64,000 nucleotides of DNA from Symbiotaphrina buchneri (GCA_001599915.1 BCIG01000018.1:434001-498000), one strand, 5' to 3'; counted from the first letter of the stretch, positions 33,600 through 44,836 are shown. Translations and numbers: made by a program. The notes: generated by a model not told the origin, from the sequence alone.

Positions 33600-34965
33600 T
33601 CAACCAACCTCAAAATCTCTTTCTCCCTCGGCATCAGCGTCTCCATCGCCACCGTCATGTCGACCGAAATGGTGACCTGCCTCTTGACTGGCTGAGGGAT
33701 CTTGCCCCTGTTGGCCAACTTGGTACATCTAGCCCTAAGAATTAGGCATCATCCATGGCATTATGATGGTGCTTAAGCATCCATGAAATGGGGCACCATT
33801 GCTTACCTGCTGAGCTGGCATGGCAGGATAACCGTACATGGGGCCGATGCCACCATAGAGCTGCTGTTGGTGTTGAGGGTACGGTCCACCCGGTCCTGGT
33901 TGAACTGCGCCGGCAAACATGGCGGGTTGCTGGCGGTACTCCTGCTCTTGTGATAAAGCATGTTGTTCCAGAGATGGGTAATCGGGCGGCCCCATCGCGT
34001 GTTGCTGTTGTGCGTGCAGGCCTTGCTGATGCTGTGCAACATTTCCCGGTGGCGCTTGGATCTGCCCAGCTCCTGCTCCTGAAGTTGCGCCGGCCACTGT
34101 TGCCGGCTGACCAGCGCTCCGTTTGGCGTGAGATGCAGCTTCCTCTCTTGGAACGATGTCGATCAAGAAGTCGAACATGTCGGATTTCGCGAGGGCAGAT
34201 GCGATATCTGATCTCTGAAGGGTGCGCCGTTTATTTTCTTCCGCGTGGATCCACGCACGCATCGTCAACTCAGTAATAAATATATCGCACCCTTTTGCAA
34301 ATAGAATGGGCGCCTCAGCAGAGATCATCTTCACTTCTGGATCTGCTTTCATGACCTTTTTGATTCGAGCCAGCGGTAGCTGGTGGAGCTTGTAATCATG
34401 GGTATCATTCTCCAGATGGTTGATTGTTTGTTGCCAGTAAGTGGTGAGGATATCACGATAGTTCCCATGGAGACCTTGATTGACCTGTAACGGCCATTAG
34501 TAAAGCAAACGGGATCGTTATGACCACAGATTGGATGATGTCTCATCCCCCGCGTACATTTGCCCAGGCCCCAGTGTACAATTCCGGCACGGGCCTATAG
34601 CCTTGTGCTGACAGCTGCCCCATCCGGTCAGTACTGAATCTTCCTAACCAGGGGTTCATGGAAGCATGAGTGGCACAGCTGCGGACGGACTTACAGCTGC
34701 ACTCGCGCCTGCCAGTAATTAATCGTCAGTAGGTTCAGAGGCGGGGTTAGACAAGGTTGGAAACAGTGTGTTCATGTAGAAAAGACGGGCATGTTGATGG
34801 CAATGAACAGGTGCGGTTGGGGTCCGGAGGAAGACATTGGAGTGTAGGGAAGGTACCATAGTGACCGCCAGCATCAATATTATAGACTGGTTGTTGTTGT
34901 TGTTGTTGTTGTTGCTGCTGCTGCTGCACGTGCGCTTGCACTGACTGGGCCGACGACGAGTCCAT
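33600..34965 (-). CDS. hapE: CCAAT-binding factor subunit HapE (NF-YC/Hap5)
   Basis: Histone-fold subunit of the heterotrimeric CCAAT-binding complex. Exons 34857-34965, 34558-34643, 33807-34484 and 33600-33728 sum to 333 residues. The N-terminus [13 protein letters not shown] runs into a polyglutamine tract. The core begins [20 protein letters not shown], then [60 protein letters not shown] and [20 protein letters not shown]; it is essentially invariant in filamentous fungi and includes the HapX/DNA contact helices. The tail is Gln/Gly/Pro-rich. The last exon assumes acceptor GGGCTAG at 33729-33731 ([13 protein letters not shown]...), ending in an acidic tail; the acceptor 5 bp upstream would stop at once, so I prefer the longer form. 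Confidence 0.93.
34883..34927 (-). repeat. CAA/CAG microsatellite coding polyglutamine in HapE
   Basis: A run of CAA and CAG codons on the minus strand (GTTGTT then GCTGCT on the plus strand) coding for about twelve Gln near residue 14 of HapE. Trinucleotide tracts of this kind often vary in length between strains. Confidence 0.85.
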
Positions 34966-35280
34966 GGCTCTCAGGTCTGATTGGCACGCTGGTGGTGACT
35001 GCAAGTTCGAGGGATTGGCGGCATACGAAAGAGGGCCGGACTTATAGCAGGACAATGTAGGCGACGACAAGTCCCATGGCAACAAGGCAAGGCACGAGAG
35101 ACACGACAAGTCGAGAAAGGCGAGGCGAGGCAAGGCAAGGCGAGGTGAGGCAAGGCACGACAAGGCGAGACAAGTCGCGATGCACCAAGAGTAATGGAAG
35201 GGAAGGTAATGTAAGGAAGGTAAAGTAAGACAAGAAGGTATCATGCACCGCCGGCGACTGCTTTGGTGGAGAGATTCGAG

Positions 35281-35311
35281 CGCAACCGCAACCGCAACCG
35301 CAACCACAACC
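35281..35311. repeat. GCAACC hexamer array
   Basis: About five units of CGCAAC/CACAAC in tandem, read as GGTTGC on the minus strand, upstream of hapE. Confidence 0.85.
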
Positions 35312-35760
35312 TGAGGTAAGGTAACGTAGAGACCGTACCTCTACGGTACCCAGAATCAGGTCGGTACTTGTAGCTAGTACGGAAACTCGAGGTATAATAA
35401 GGTACTTGTACACTAGACCATGCAACGATACCTCACGTATCTACCATCAGTTACTTGTCGGTACATCCGCAGATACCCAAACCCTGGCCTTACCGCAGCT
35501 TGGAGTTTGGCTGGTTGATGCGCTGGCTTCTGCGCTGGGCTATTCACCTTTAGTAAGGTATCAGCCAATAATCACACCGCACTAGCTAAGGTGTCCACCG
35601 TTTGCCCTCGGAGTAGGTACCTACGTAAGAGAAAGACAAGGTAAGGTACTTCAGGTAAAGTGGCTTCGAGTACCTAGGTACCTAAGAAACTTTAGGGCCG
35701 GGATGTACCTTAGGTAAGGTAAGGTAAATCAGGTACGTTACGTTATGTTACGTTCATTTT
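35310..35760. repeat. Long block of AAGGTAAGGTACC-type word
   Basis: Copies include GAGGTAAGGTAACG, TACGGTACC, GACAAGGTAAGGTACTTCAG, TACCTAGGTACC, TACCTTAGGTAAGGTAAGGT and TTACGTTATGTTACG. It ends about 230 bp before the fcf2 ATG. Confidence 0.8.
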
Positions 35761-35990
35761 TATTTCTCGCCGAAACTTTTTTTCTTTCCCGTGTCTGCTT
35801 TGATTGCAGCACCCACCTACTTCATCTTTCCACCCATTCCCAAGAACCCTCCGCCTCACCCTGACCGTGGGTTTTCTGCACAGCCCAAGGACTTCGACTC
35901 CAGTCTCGCAGCCGGTGGTGCCACGGCGGCCTGCCTGCTACGCGCTGACTTCGATGCGGCCCTTGCACCGTTGCCAATAAGGAGGTAGTC

Positions 35991-37013
35991 ATGGACCACC
36001 CCCCCGCTGATACTGCGGACGTTTCGGCCTCAGTCACGGCTGAAGTGGACGTGTCCAATGCCCAAATCAGACAACTCCTTCAGGAGGCTGAAGCGCGAAT
36101 GCAGCGGAAGGCTGACGAAGCCGCCGAAGCCCTCAAAAGCCGGGGTAGAGCTGCATCCACGGTTGCACACGGACGTCACAGCCGTGAGCAGCAACCTCCT
36201 CGGTACGTGTGCCCACGGTCTTGGGATACTGCGGAACATGCTCCTCCTTCTGAGCTGCGCTGACCTCAAGCAGCCTGCCTCGTCTGAGTTCTAAGGAGCT
36301 TGCTGCACCGTACCTTGACCGGCGGCGCGATGTAGCGCGGGTCATCCCATCAAAGCTTATTCCCCCGCAGCTGCGTGCAGTTTCTGGATTCCCTCGAAAA
36401 GTGGATGACCCGGTCATGGCTAAACAGAGAGCCAAGAAGGTAATTACACGCAACGCCCATCAACACTTGCTATGAGGAAAATATCCCATTCTGTTTCTCG
36501 ATGCAGCCATCGGGACCCGTCTTGGGTACCCTCTGCAACCATGAAAGTCTTGTTTGTTACATAGTTACTCTGAGCTACCAAGCATACTTTGGATTCTTTT
36601 CGCAGTTTGTGTGGAGCCCATGACTAATTGCGCGCCTACAGGAGAAGGAAGCCACTGCTGGATCTGACTGGTTCAACCTGCCCAGAACCGACATGACTCC
36701 TGAGCTGAAAAGGGACCTCCAGCTGCTTAGGATGCGGTCCGTGCTTGACCCAAAGCGCCATTATAAGAAGGAGAATGGAAAAGCCGAAGCACCCAAATAT
36801 TCCCAGGTGGGGACGATAATCGAAGGCGCGACTGAGTTCTACAGCGCGAGGTTACCAAGGAAGGAGAGAAAGAAGACTCTGGTGGACGAGATCCTGTCAA
36901 ATGAACCCTCTGTGGCCCGGTTTGACAGCAAATACGAGGATGTGCAAGTTGCTAAGACTAGTGGCAAGAAGGCCCATTACAAAAATTTGAAGGCTCGGAG
37001 GTCCAAGAAATGA
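35991..37013 (+). CDS. fcf2: rRNA-processing protein Fcf2
   Basis: Nucleolar protein needed for early pre-rRNA cleavages in 40S subunit formation. Exons 35991-36202, 36274-36439 and 36642-37013 sum to 249 residues. The N-terminal third is acidic and helical (AQIRQLLQEAEARMQRKADE). The Fcf2 domain is unmistakable: GSDWFNLPRTDMTPELKRDL, QLLRMRSVLDPKRHYKKEN and YSQVGTIIEGATEFYSARLP RKERKKTLVDE. The protein ends with the basic tail KAHYKNLKARRSKK. Intron 2 is about 200 bp, longer than usual here. Confidence 0.94.
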
Positions 37014-38224
37014 CGGGCCGTGTCGATGGGGATGACTGCCTCTGACCCCTGACGCTGGCTGGAGCCCTTGGATCCGGCACAGCGTTTACGTCTTGCTACT
37101 GACCCCGGATGGTCTCGAATCTTACCTTTCCTCTACGAATGTAATACTGGTCTCGATCGAGACCCATGGAACGCCTGCGCTGAAGTCGCTCCAACTGGTC
37201 TGCACGTAGCTGACTGTTGCGAGCTGGATATGGGCCTTCTATGAGTCTGCTCAATGCGAAGGTCGGTGCAGAATCTTTATTCTGAGTTATGGCTTCTCTT
37301 TACCGGAGGCTGACACTATGCCACCCAGCGTAAGGAAAGCCAGGGCAGTCGACTTCACAATAAGGGACCCAGTCTCTGGTCGAAAGGGCTGTGATCGAAG
37401 CATTTGCAGCCGACCAACCAAGATGTGTACATGGAAGGTCAATTGTTGCGCTATGTCTCCAAGTACTTGTAGCTTGCGGACCGCTTGATAACCGCATCCT
37501 GTTCGCAATTGCCGCAAGACAGTGTACGGCCAGCGTATGCGATGGAGCCTCGTGGCCGGACGCGGCAGGCTATGGCCATCACACCGAAGCTCGTACAGGA
37601 AGGGCTAGATCCGGGCGGGACATTGATGGCGGCTCAACTCTGCTTCTCACAAGAATATCGTACTGCACAGGGCGCTCTACTGGCTCACGTACGAGATGGG
37701 ATAGTCAAATGAGCCACATCACACGATCGGCACAATTAGAAGGTGTTGGCCTGCCTAAAGATTCTAGTAAGGCTCAAGAATGCCGAGAAATCGAATGGAA
37801 TCTTTCGAAATACAGGCCCTCTCAACTTATCCCGCTTGAGGCCTGCACCGAGTGAGCGTCTGTACCTTATGTAGGAGTAGACGAGTTACCGTAGCTTTGT
37901 ACGACATTCTGCCTCTCTCATGTGCCGTATCTTTAGAGTATAAAAATTACCGTACCAGTACCCAAGTCGTACTTGCCAGCGCACGGACCGTCTCCACCAA
38001 GTTATCGCATGAAATACTTTTGTTTCATACCTGCGGAGCTGCCCTGCCTTCGCTGCTTTGTATGTATAGCCAAACGAAATAATCTGGGTGAATGGCAACG
38101 CGCTACGGTATCTTGATTTTGCTCACCTTACCTTAGGGTTGGGCTGCTTCTGTTCATTCGGGCCTCCGCGACCCCTAAAGCAACACTCCAGCCGAAGTTC
38201 GCATCTGGACTCTATCGTTGCAGG
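37014..38224. other. Region between fcf2 and rsm10, one doubtful small coding candidate
   Basis: About 1.2 kb. A plus-strand frame at about 37485-37712 (QLPQDSVRPAYAMEPRGRTR... ending HVRDGIVK) is fairly protein-like but matches no family I know. The frame just upstream is interrupted, so it may be an orphan gene with an unseen intron or chance. The rest is unremarkable; the last 200 bp are probably the rsm10 promoter. Confidence 0.35.
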
Positions 38225-39246
38225 ATGGCGGCAGTCCTCTTCCGCAGCGGGCAAATGGCAGCCGTGAAAAGCATAAGCGTACCCAACCCATACGAGCGAT
38301 GTTGCGAACTCAGTATCTGACTGCAGACCACCAGGTATCGCCGTTGTTACCGCGACTTTCTCGTCCTGCTTTCTCGAGTCGGGCTTCGCTCAGTGAAGCA
38401 AACTCCACACCGTCGCCGGTGCAATCGTGCGTCATCGAATCACGCGATTTTATCCAGATTGCAGAAGTTAACAGGGCATTCAAGGCACAATGAGACTCCA
38501 GAAATGCCTTCAGAAGGCTCTCCGAGGTCCGTACTTTGCCTGAGCGTGCCAGATTCTTGTTGACGTTAGACAAGCCTCGAGATAGACGCTCTACACGGAA
38601 CCGAGGAGGAGCCACGGCTACCCAGAAGTGTGCAAGCTGTCTATCTTCGGCCTCTCCGGCGGCGTGCCCAATACGGCGTGCCCGCCTGCGACCTCCAGTT
38701 GCGATCCTACAGTGTACGGAACCTTGAGTTTTTTGCTGATTTCGCCATCCGAGCGGCATATTACCTGAATCTCCCGGCAAAGGGGCCGGTACCGTTGCCC
38801 AGAATTACGGAACGATGGACTGTGCCGCGGAGTAATTTCGTCAACAAAAAAAGCCAAGAGAACTTTGAGAGGATCACATTACGGCGGTTGATACAGATTC
38901 AAGATGGTCACCCAGAGACTGTGGAGGCCTGGTTGGCCTTTCTCAGGAAGCACGCATATTATGGGCTAGGTATGAAGGCCAACATCTGGGAGTATGAGCG
39001 TCTAGGTGTGTATATCAGATTGGCACTTCACCCGAGGAGCTTGTTAACACGATGGGCTCTACAGGCGTCGGCAAGACTATGGATCTAAGTCTCGAGAACA
39101 TACGGGGTACCCTCGAGCCCAGGTGGGCGCATTTTGGTCGCAAAAGGAATCTTGAGACGTCGGCCAAAGTGGCAGACTTTATGACTGGAGAAAAGTTCCA
39201 TCAAACACTGAGTGGTAGTGGATTGCCGGTTGGTTCCCGGAAGTGA
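38225..39246 (+). CDS. rsm10: Mitochondrial small-subunit ribosomal protein S10 (uS10m)
   Basis: Component of the mitochondrial 37S ribosomal subunit. The conserved core lies in exon 38626-39005: SVQAVYLRPLRRRAQYGVPA, DLQLRSYSVRNLEFFADFAI, PLPRITERWTVPRSNFVNKK and QDGHPETVEAWLAFLRKHAY. The last exon 39065-39246 begins GVGKTMDLSLENIRGTLEPR. Upstream exons are inferred as 38225-38278 and 38327-38526. Phases agree and the sum is 271 residues, with an Arg-rich, Ser-rich N-terminus suited to a mitochondrial presequence. The core is secure. The first two exons are the weakest part of the model, because several splice choices keep the frame. Confidence 0.88.
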
Positions 39247-40025
39247 GGATGGGAGGAGCTAATAACGCATGGGGATAATCTGCGTGCATTACGATTTGCA
39301 TGGAGCTCCAAGGACTATAGAAGTCAAGACAGTCTTGTTCTACCACCATGTTGGACGGACCAGTAGAAGCATGCGGGGATGGCGGCATCGAAGGGGATAT
39401 GCTCCAAAGAGCAGCATCTTGCCGACAGGCCGATGGAAGGGAAGGACCTACACAGCCGAACACATTGAGGCATCACCGTGAGGATGTTCCGGTGTACAGG
39501 CGGAGCTATACACTGCAAACATGTTGTGGATGCCTTGTGGACGCCATTATAGCGAATCCCTATCTTGATCTGTATCGGTCGATTACCGGCGTGAATGAAC
39601 CCAGCTTAACCTTTGGCAATGAACGAGACACGTTATTTCAGCCTCCCCTAGTATATTTTATGTGAGCACCGTATGTGTTGTCCCTGCACCAATGTCCTAT
39701 GAGCCTCGTCAGTCCAACTTCCCATACGCATCTACCGTAAGCGGATAATCTTGAAGCCCCATACGCTCCGTACAAGAGACAAGTAAAAGGACCCATGACA
39801 GGACTGGAAGTGCTTGATTGGCTCAAAGTTTGTAATGTACCTAAGGTACATAACAGGTAAGGTACGGCACCTTACGATCGTACTACATACTAGTGCCCGC
39901 TTCTGCAGCTTTAAAATCATGCAGTATTGCGACTGACAGTCCGACATTGATCTTAAAGGTTTCTTCATGACTCTTCAGATCTTCCCTCCCATTATGGGCA
40001 AATCATTTCGTTTTGGTTTCCCGTG
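39247..40025. promoter_or_regulatory. Region between rsm10 and the mitochondrial TrpRS gene
   Basis: Tandem gap. A plus-strand frame from an ATG at 39348 (MLDGPVEACGDGGIEGDM...) has no family resemblance. A small patch of the AAGGTACC word lies at 39835-39885. Confidence 0.4.
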
Positions 40026-41406
40026 ATGTACAACCCCAGCGGTCGGTCCTGCAGGATAATAGCCAATCTGCGGAGATCTGCCGTGGGCTCCGGATCCCCG
40101 CTTCGTCTTCCATTTTCAGCGACATTGGCGAAGGGTCAAGCACGCAGCTCAGCTTCGACCGCCGGTCCCAACCAAGACCAGGTGATATTCTCCGGAATCC
40201 AGCCGACGGGCGTCCCTCATCTGGGCAACTATCTTGGAGCCCTGCTGCAATGGGTTCGACTACAGCAAGACTGTCCACCGACGGCTAAGCTCATCTACTC
40301 TATCGTCGACCTCCACGCAATCACAATTCCACAAGACCGCGAACAGCTTCGAAGATGGAAGAGAGAAACGCTAGCGGTCCTCCTTGCGGTAGGCCTTAAT
40401 CCAGAAAGATCGATTATCTTTCATCAATCATCAGTATGGGGCGTCACGTATCGAGGGTCTCTGCGATTTGGCTTAGGATGTTGTAGGTACCGGCGCATGT
40501 GGAGCTGATGTGGATACTCAGCTGCACCGCGTCAATGGGATATCTGTCACGTATGACCCAGTGGAAGGTATGTGTGGGATGCATCGAACTGAACGTGGAC
40601 TGACTGCTGCAGAGCAAGCTGTCCTTGCCCGACGAGTCTTCGGCAATAGCTACGAGGCCAAAGGACAACCACAAGCTGGGCTTGTTCTCCTACCCGGTAC
40701 TACAAGCAGCCGATATTCTCGTGCATAGGTGCGTAAGGCGTGGAGGGTGTGATCGTTGTCACCATCTGATCTGCTCTAGAGCTACGCACGTGCCTGTCGG
40801 GCAAGATCAGCAACAACACTTGGAGTTTGCTCGGGAGTGCGCCATAAGCTTTAACCACGCATATTCCCTGCGGTTGCCGCTGCCTCAGACCATCCTTTGT
40901 GTGTCCCGTCTTCTCCTTCGAAGCGACATGGTACTCACCCTCCCAAAGCTCCCGCAAGACGTGTGATGTCTTTAAGGCAACCTCACCTCAAAATGTCCAA
41001 GTCCCACGAGGACCCACGGTCCCGGATTCTCATCACTGATTCTCCTGAGACCATCCACGCAAAGGTGCGGCTCGCAGTGACGGATTCTTTCGAAGGCATA
41101 TCTTATCACCGAGAGAATAGGCCCGGTGTTTCGAATTTGCTCGAAATCGTATCATGTTTTCGAGCGCAGCCGGTCTCATACGATATGCTCGCTGCAGAAT
41201 TCCAGGGTTTAACCATGCGAAGCTTCAAGGAGCGCGTGGCAGACTGCATCGCCGAAAATCTTACACCTATCCGGGAGAATTATCAAAGGTTCATCAATGA
41301 GGATGATGGCCGATATATCGATCATGTTGCAGCCATAGGTGGCACGAGAGCCAGGGAAAGTGCCGAAGCTACAATGGCAACCATTCGAGAGGCGGTTGGC
41401 CTCTGA
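40026..41406 (+). CDS. msw1: Tryptophanyl-tRNA synthetase, mitochondrial
   Basis: Charges mitochondrial tRNA-Trp. The N-terminus [20 protein letters not shown] is Arg/Ser-rich with no acidic residue, consistent with a mitochondrial presequence. The class I signatures are present: [17 protein letters not shown] (HIGH-type) and [14 protein letters not shown] (KMSKS). Other family stretches are [51 protein letters not shown] and the C-terminal anticodon-binding region ending [12 protein letters not shown]. About four introns interrupt the middle (roughly 40435-40960). The short bacterial-like form differs from the cytosolic enzyme and supports the organellar assignment. Confidence 0.92.
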
Positions 41407-41634
41407 CATGACGATTCCAAGCGGCGAGACCTGTGCACATCTCCCCGCCTCCGATATTTCACAGTGCATCATGCGTTGTAGTCACCGGTCATCGCGCTAC
41501 CTATGATGCTTCCACTATTGCAGCATTGTTTAGGACGGAGACCCCACCAAAACCAAGCATAAAACCCGTGTTCTATTATATCCTTGTCTAAGACATTATA
41601 TCCTTGATCTATAGACTGTTTTTATATGTCTTAT

Positions 41635-41755
41635 TGCATTACAGCAACCAGGCTTGCAAGTGATAGAATGTGATATAATATTTCAACCTTTTAATCTCAA
41701 CCACCAAGAAACTTGAATGGATATGGTAGTTCCAGACCCTGGTACCAGATACCAT
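41635..41755 (+). repeat. Left arm of a degenerate inverted repeat bounding the AT-rich island
   Basis: The stretch containing ACCAGGCTTGC, CAACCTTTTAATC, CCAAGAAACTTGA, ATATGGTAGTTC and GTACCAGATACCA reappears in reverse complement at about 46205-46330, in the same order and spacing, with scattered differences. The family of the parent element is not recognised; no transposase is seen. Confidence 0.8.
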
Positions 41756-41862
41756 GTAAATACTATACTTGCTGTTGGTATAGGTTTACCAGTTGGTATA
41801 GTTTACTAACCTAGTACTAACTACAGGTTGGTATATGTATCCAGGCTAACAAGTGGTATACC

Positions 41863-42175
41863 ATTAGTTATGAATGTACCATACTGGTGTTAAATATGGT
41901 CTATACCAGCTTTTAGTACCAGTGGTACTTAGTCATGATACTATATTCTACTAGTGTTAATGTGGTATATACCGGATTAATCGGATTAAAAAGATAGGAT
42001 TAAAAAAGTTCTCTTGTAAAATAAAGAACTAGTACAGGCTTATTGTTGGTATGGTATATACCACTAGTATAAATATACCATACCAGTGTTAAGTATGGTC
42101 TGGTATTAACTTTTAGTACCAGTGGTACTTAATCATGATACTATGTTCTACCAGTGTTAAATGTCATCTATACCA
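41863..42175 (+). repeat. Two direct copies of a 195-bp unit rich in GGTATACC palindromes
   Basis: The segment at about 41863-41968 (ACCATACTGGTGTTAAATAT, TTTTAGTACCAGTGGTACTT, AGTCATGATACTAT) recurs at about 42059-42170 with a few changes. The sequence is dense in short palindromes built on TGGTAT/ATACCA. Confidence 0.75.
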
Positions 42176-42208
42176 GAGGCTCTAGAGCACTATTTTAAAA
42201 AGATAAGG

Positions 42209-42615
42209 TGTACAAAGGTATAATAGCAGAAGGAATACAGCTTGGAGCGGTGTAAATGTAGAATCAGGTGTGAATGCTTATTGAATTGCTTACTATCTAC
42301 CTTGGGGTTTTACGCCTCTTTTATAGATGTGAATAGGAGATAATTTTTACAGCTGGAATGTTCTAGCATGCTTGGTAATCTTGTTGATTACCAATGCTNT
42401 GTAATGCTTACAAATACTTGGTCATCTGCTGATTACAAAGCATATTAAATGTTCTAGAAACTTCCAGGAATTTCTATAGGCTTCTAGAAACTTCTATGGG
42501 CTTCCATGGGTTTCCATGGACTTCTGGCTTTTTGCCATGCTCCACATTCACGCCCTACTGTGGTTTCTAGAGCTTTCCAGGATAGTAGCGCTTGTTATCG
42601 CTTACTATTTTAACA
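42209..42615 (-). repeat. 3' LTR of the copia-type element
   Basis: About 407 bp, nearly collinear with 45497-45906. On the minus strand it opens TGTTAAAATAGTAAGCG and ends in CA. One base (42399) is undetermined (N) in the given sequence. Confidence 0.9.
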
Positions 42616-44781
42616 CACCCCTTAAGTGGTAATAAGTGCTTTTTAGGCTTTTATTCATTTTTAGGTGTTTTAATCTTTTATTCGATATATTTCCAATTTA
42701 GATATCGATTTTTGTTTTTGCACTTATTTTGTTTTTAGGATTTTATTTTAATCCTAGTGCTTGAACATATATTTTGAATTGTTCACTGTTTATTGTTTTT
42801 ATCAGTGAATCTACAAGGTTATCCTTGCTTTTAACCCAGTTTAGGTTTATTTTCTTTGTTTGTACATTTTCGCATACAAAGTGATAGGAAATATCAATGT
42901 GTTTTGCTCTAAAGTGGTATCTCTCATCCTTTGAATAGTAAATTGCAGATTCACTGTCTGTGTTTATAAAGGTAAGCTAATTTTGCGCTAAGCCCAATTC
43001 GGCTAAAAGCCTTTTATACCATATATCTTCTTTAGTTGCTTCTTTTAAAGCCATATATTCAGCTTCACAACTAGAGACTGCAGCGGATTTTTGCAATTTG
43101 CTCCACCAAGATATAGGTGATTTTTCCCCCATTAGGAAAATAAATCCTGAGGTAGACCGGCAAGAGTCATATTCACCCCCCCAATCAGAGTCACTATAAC
43201 CAATCAATTTGGGTAGGAATCCGATTGATAGACTAAGCCTAATTCGGTAGTTCCATTCAAACATTGCCAGATGTGGTTTAGTGCTCGCCAGTGTGATTCA
43301 TTTGGGTTTGAATTATAGCATGCGCAGGTATTCACATTGAATGCGATATCTGGTCTGGTTTTAGTAGCTAGGTAAATTAGAGAACCGACTTCTTGCTGAT
43401 ATTTTGATTTTTGTTCTTTATCAGCCCGGTAATCTTTATCTGATACTTCCAGATGAATTCCTACTAGTCCTGGTGTTTTTACCAGAACTAAACGGGTTTT
43501 ACCGTATTTTGCTAGTAGGGTTTTTAGGTAACCTTTTTGGGTTAGCCTGATTTGTTTTTGTTTTCAATCCCGTATGACCTCTATACCTAAATAGTATTTT
43601 ACCGGGCCTAAATCGGTAATTTCCAGTTGTTTGGAAATTTCTGGTTTTAGTTTTTCAATTTCCGATTTAGATTCACCAAAAATTAGGAGGTCATCTATAT
43701 GGCACGTGATTATCAGCTTTGTTTCAGGATTTCTGAAAACAGCAGGGTCAGAATATAAAGTATTAAAACCCAATTTGTTTAGTAGTTCTTTTCAGTGAAT
43801 ATACCATTGCTGTGCTGATTGTTTTAGGCCATACAGCGCTTTATTTAATTAATTTGCACGCCATTTTCGGATTTTGATTTTGTTCAAATCCTGTTGGCTG
43901 CTGGACCCAAATTTCTTGGTCAATTGCCGCATTGGGAAAAGCGGATTTTATATCCCATTGTTCTATTTCCCAATTTAGGTGTACAGCTAGCACAAATAGT
44001 AACCGTCAAGATTCCGGCCTAGCTGTTGTGCTAAAGGTATCCGTGTAATCTCAGCCTGGTATTTGTGCACAGCCCTTTACTACCCAACGGGCTTTATATT
44101 TAATTATTTCCCCGTTTTGGTCTAGTTTGGTTTTAAATACCCATTGACCTTTGAGCGGTTTTCCTGGAGATTCACTTAAGCTCCAGGTATTTTGATTTTG
44201 CAAGTTGGAAAATTCTTTTCCCATGGCTTTTATCCAATTTTCCCGATTAGGACTAGCTAGAGCTTCGTCATAGCTTTGAGGGTCGCTGATATTTGAATCA
44301 GCCATATAAACTAGCTTTGCTAGCTCATCTTCTGATTCATCGGTGTAATTGGAATTTTGAATCCTAGGAGCGCTTTGCATCCTGGGAGCACTTTGCATCC
44401 TAGGAGCATTTCCCAGTCTAGGTCTTTTTCTAGACTGTACCGGTTCAATTTCTTGTAATTTGTCGACTGATTCACTGTTGACTAGGTCATGTGCTTGGTC
44501 ACATGTTGCAGCGGGTAATTTATTTTCCGGTAGGGTTTGCGTTTGTTGTGGGTTCGAAATTTGAATTTCGATTTTATTTCCCAATTGCAATTTTTGTTCG
44601 TTTTTCAGAGGTAAAAATTGACCTTCAAGAATTCGGATATCGCACGCCCAAAATATACGGTGCGAATCCAGATCAAACAGTTTATATTGGTTTAATTCAA
44701 AGCCGATCAAAATCGCCAATTTTCCCCTATCTTTGAGCTTCTTGGGGTTTTGTGTTTGAAAATAGGTAATCAGCATTCACA

Positions 44782-44836
44782 CTTGCTTCTACATTTACAC
44801 CGCTCCAAGCTGTATTCCTTCTGCTACTATACCTTT
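44782..44836 (+). repeat. Inverted fragment of the LTR end inside the copia-type element
   Basis: About 55 bp (TACACCGCTCCAAGCTGTAT and TCCTTCTGCTACTATACC) match the outer end of both LTRs but in the opposite orientation to them. It lies between the Gag-like and pol pieces, which suggests a rearrangement or a second related insertion. Confidence 0.8.

Larger units (their letters stand above)
34966..35990. promoter_or_regulatory. Divergent promoter region of hapE and fcf2
   Basis: About 1 kb with three kinds of simple sequence: an AAGGCGAGG/AAGGCAAGG run (35115-35170), a GCAACC hexamer array (35281-35311) and a long block of the AAGGTACC word (35310-35760). Frames reading through the first two lack ATG starts or family resemblance. 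The fcf2 leader follows at about 35770-35990. Confidence 0.55.
41407..42208. other. AT-rich flank of the repeat island, left side
   Basis: After about 150 bp of TrpRS 3' sequence, composition turns strongly AT-rich. It holds the left arm of a degenerate inverted repeat (about 41635-41755), then an array rich in TGGTATACC-like palindromes with two copies of a roughly 195-bp unit. No coding sequence is recognised. Confidence 0.7.

Noticed and set aside
33443-33718. 91-codon minus-strand frame downstream of hapE
   Set aside because: It overlaps the last hapE exon in a different frame and lacks an ATG start.
35791-35988. 65-codon plus-strand frame ending just before the fcf2 ATG
   Set aside because: It starts with a non-ATG codon inside the expected fcf2 leader; no family resemblance.
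37391-37855. 154-codon plus-strand frame
   Set aside because: It starts with GTG and its composition looks like chance reading; a different frame in the same place is slightly more protein-like and is listed only as a candidate.
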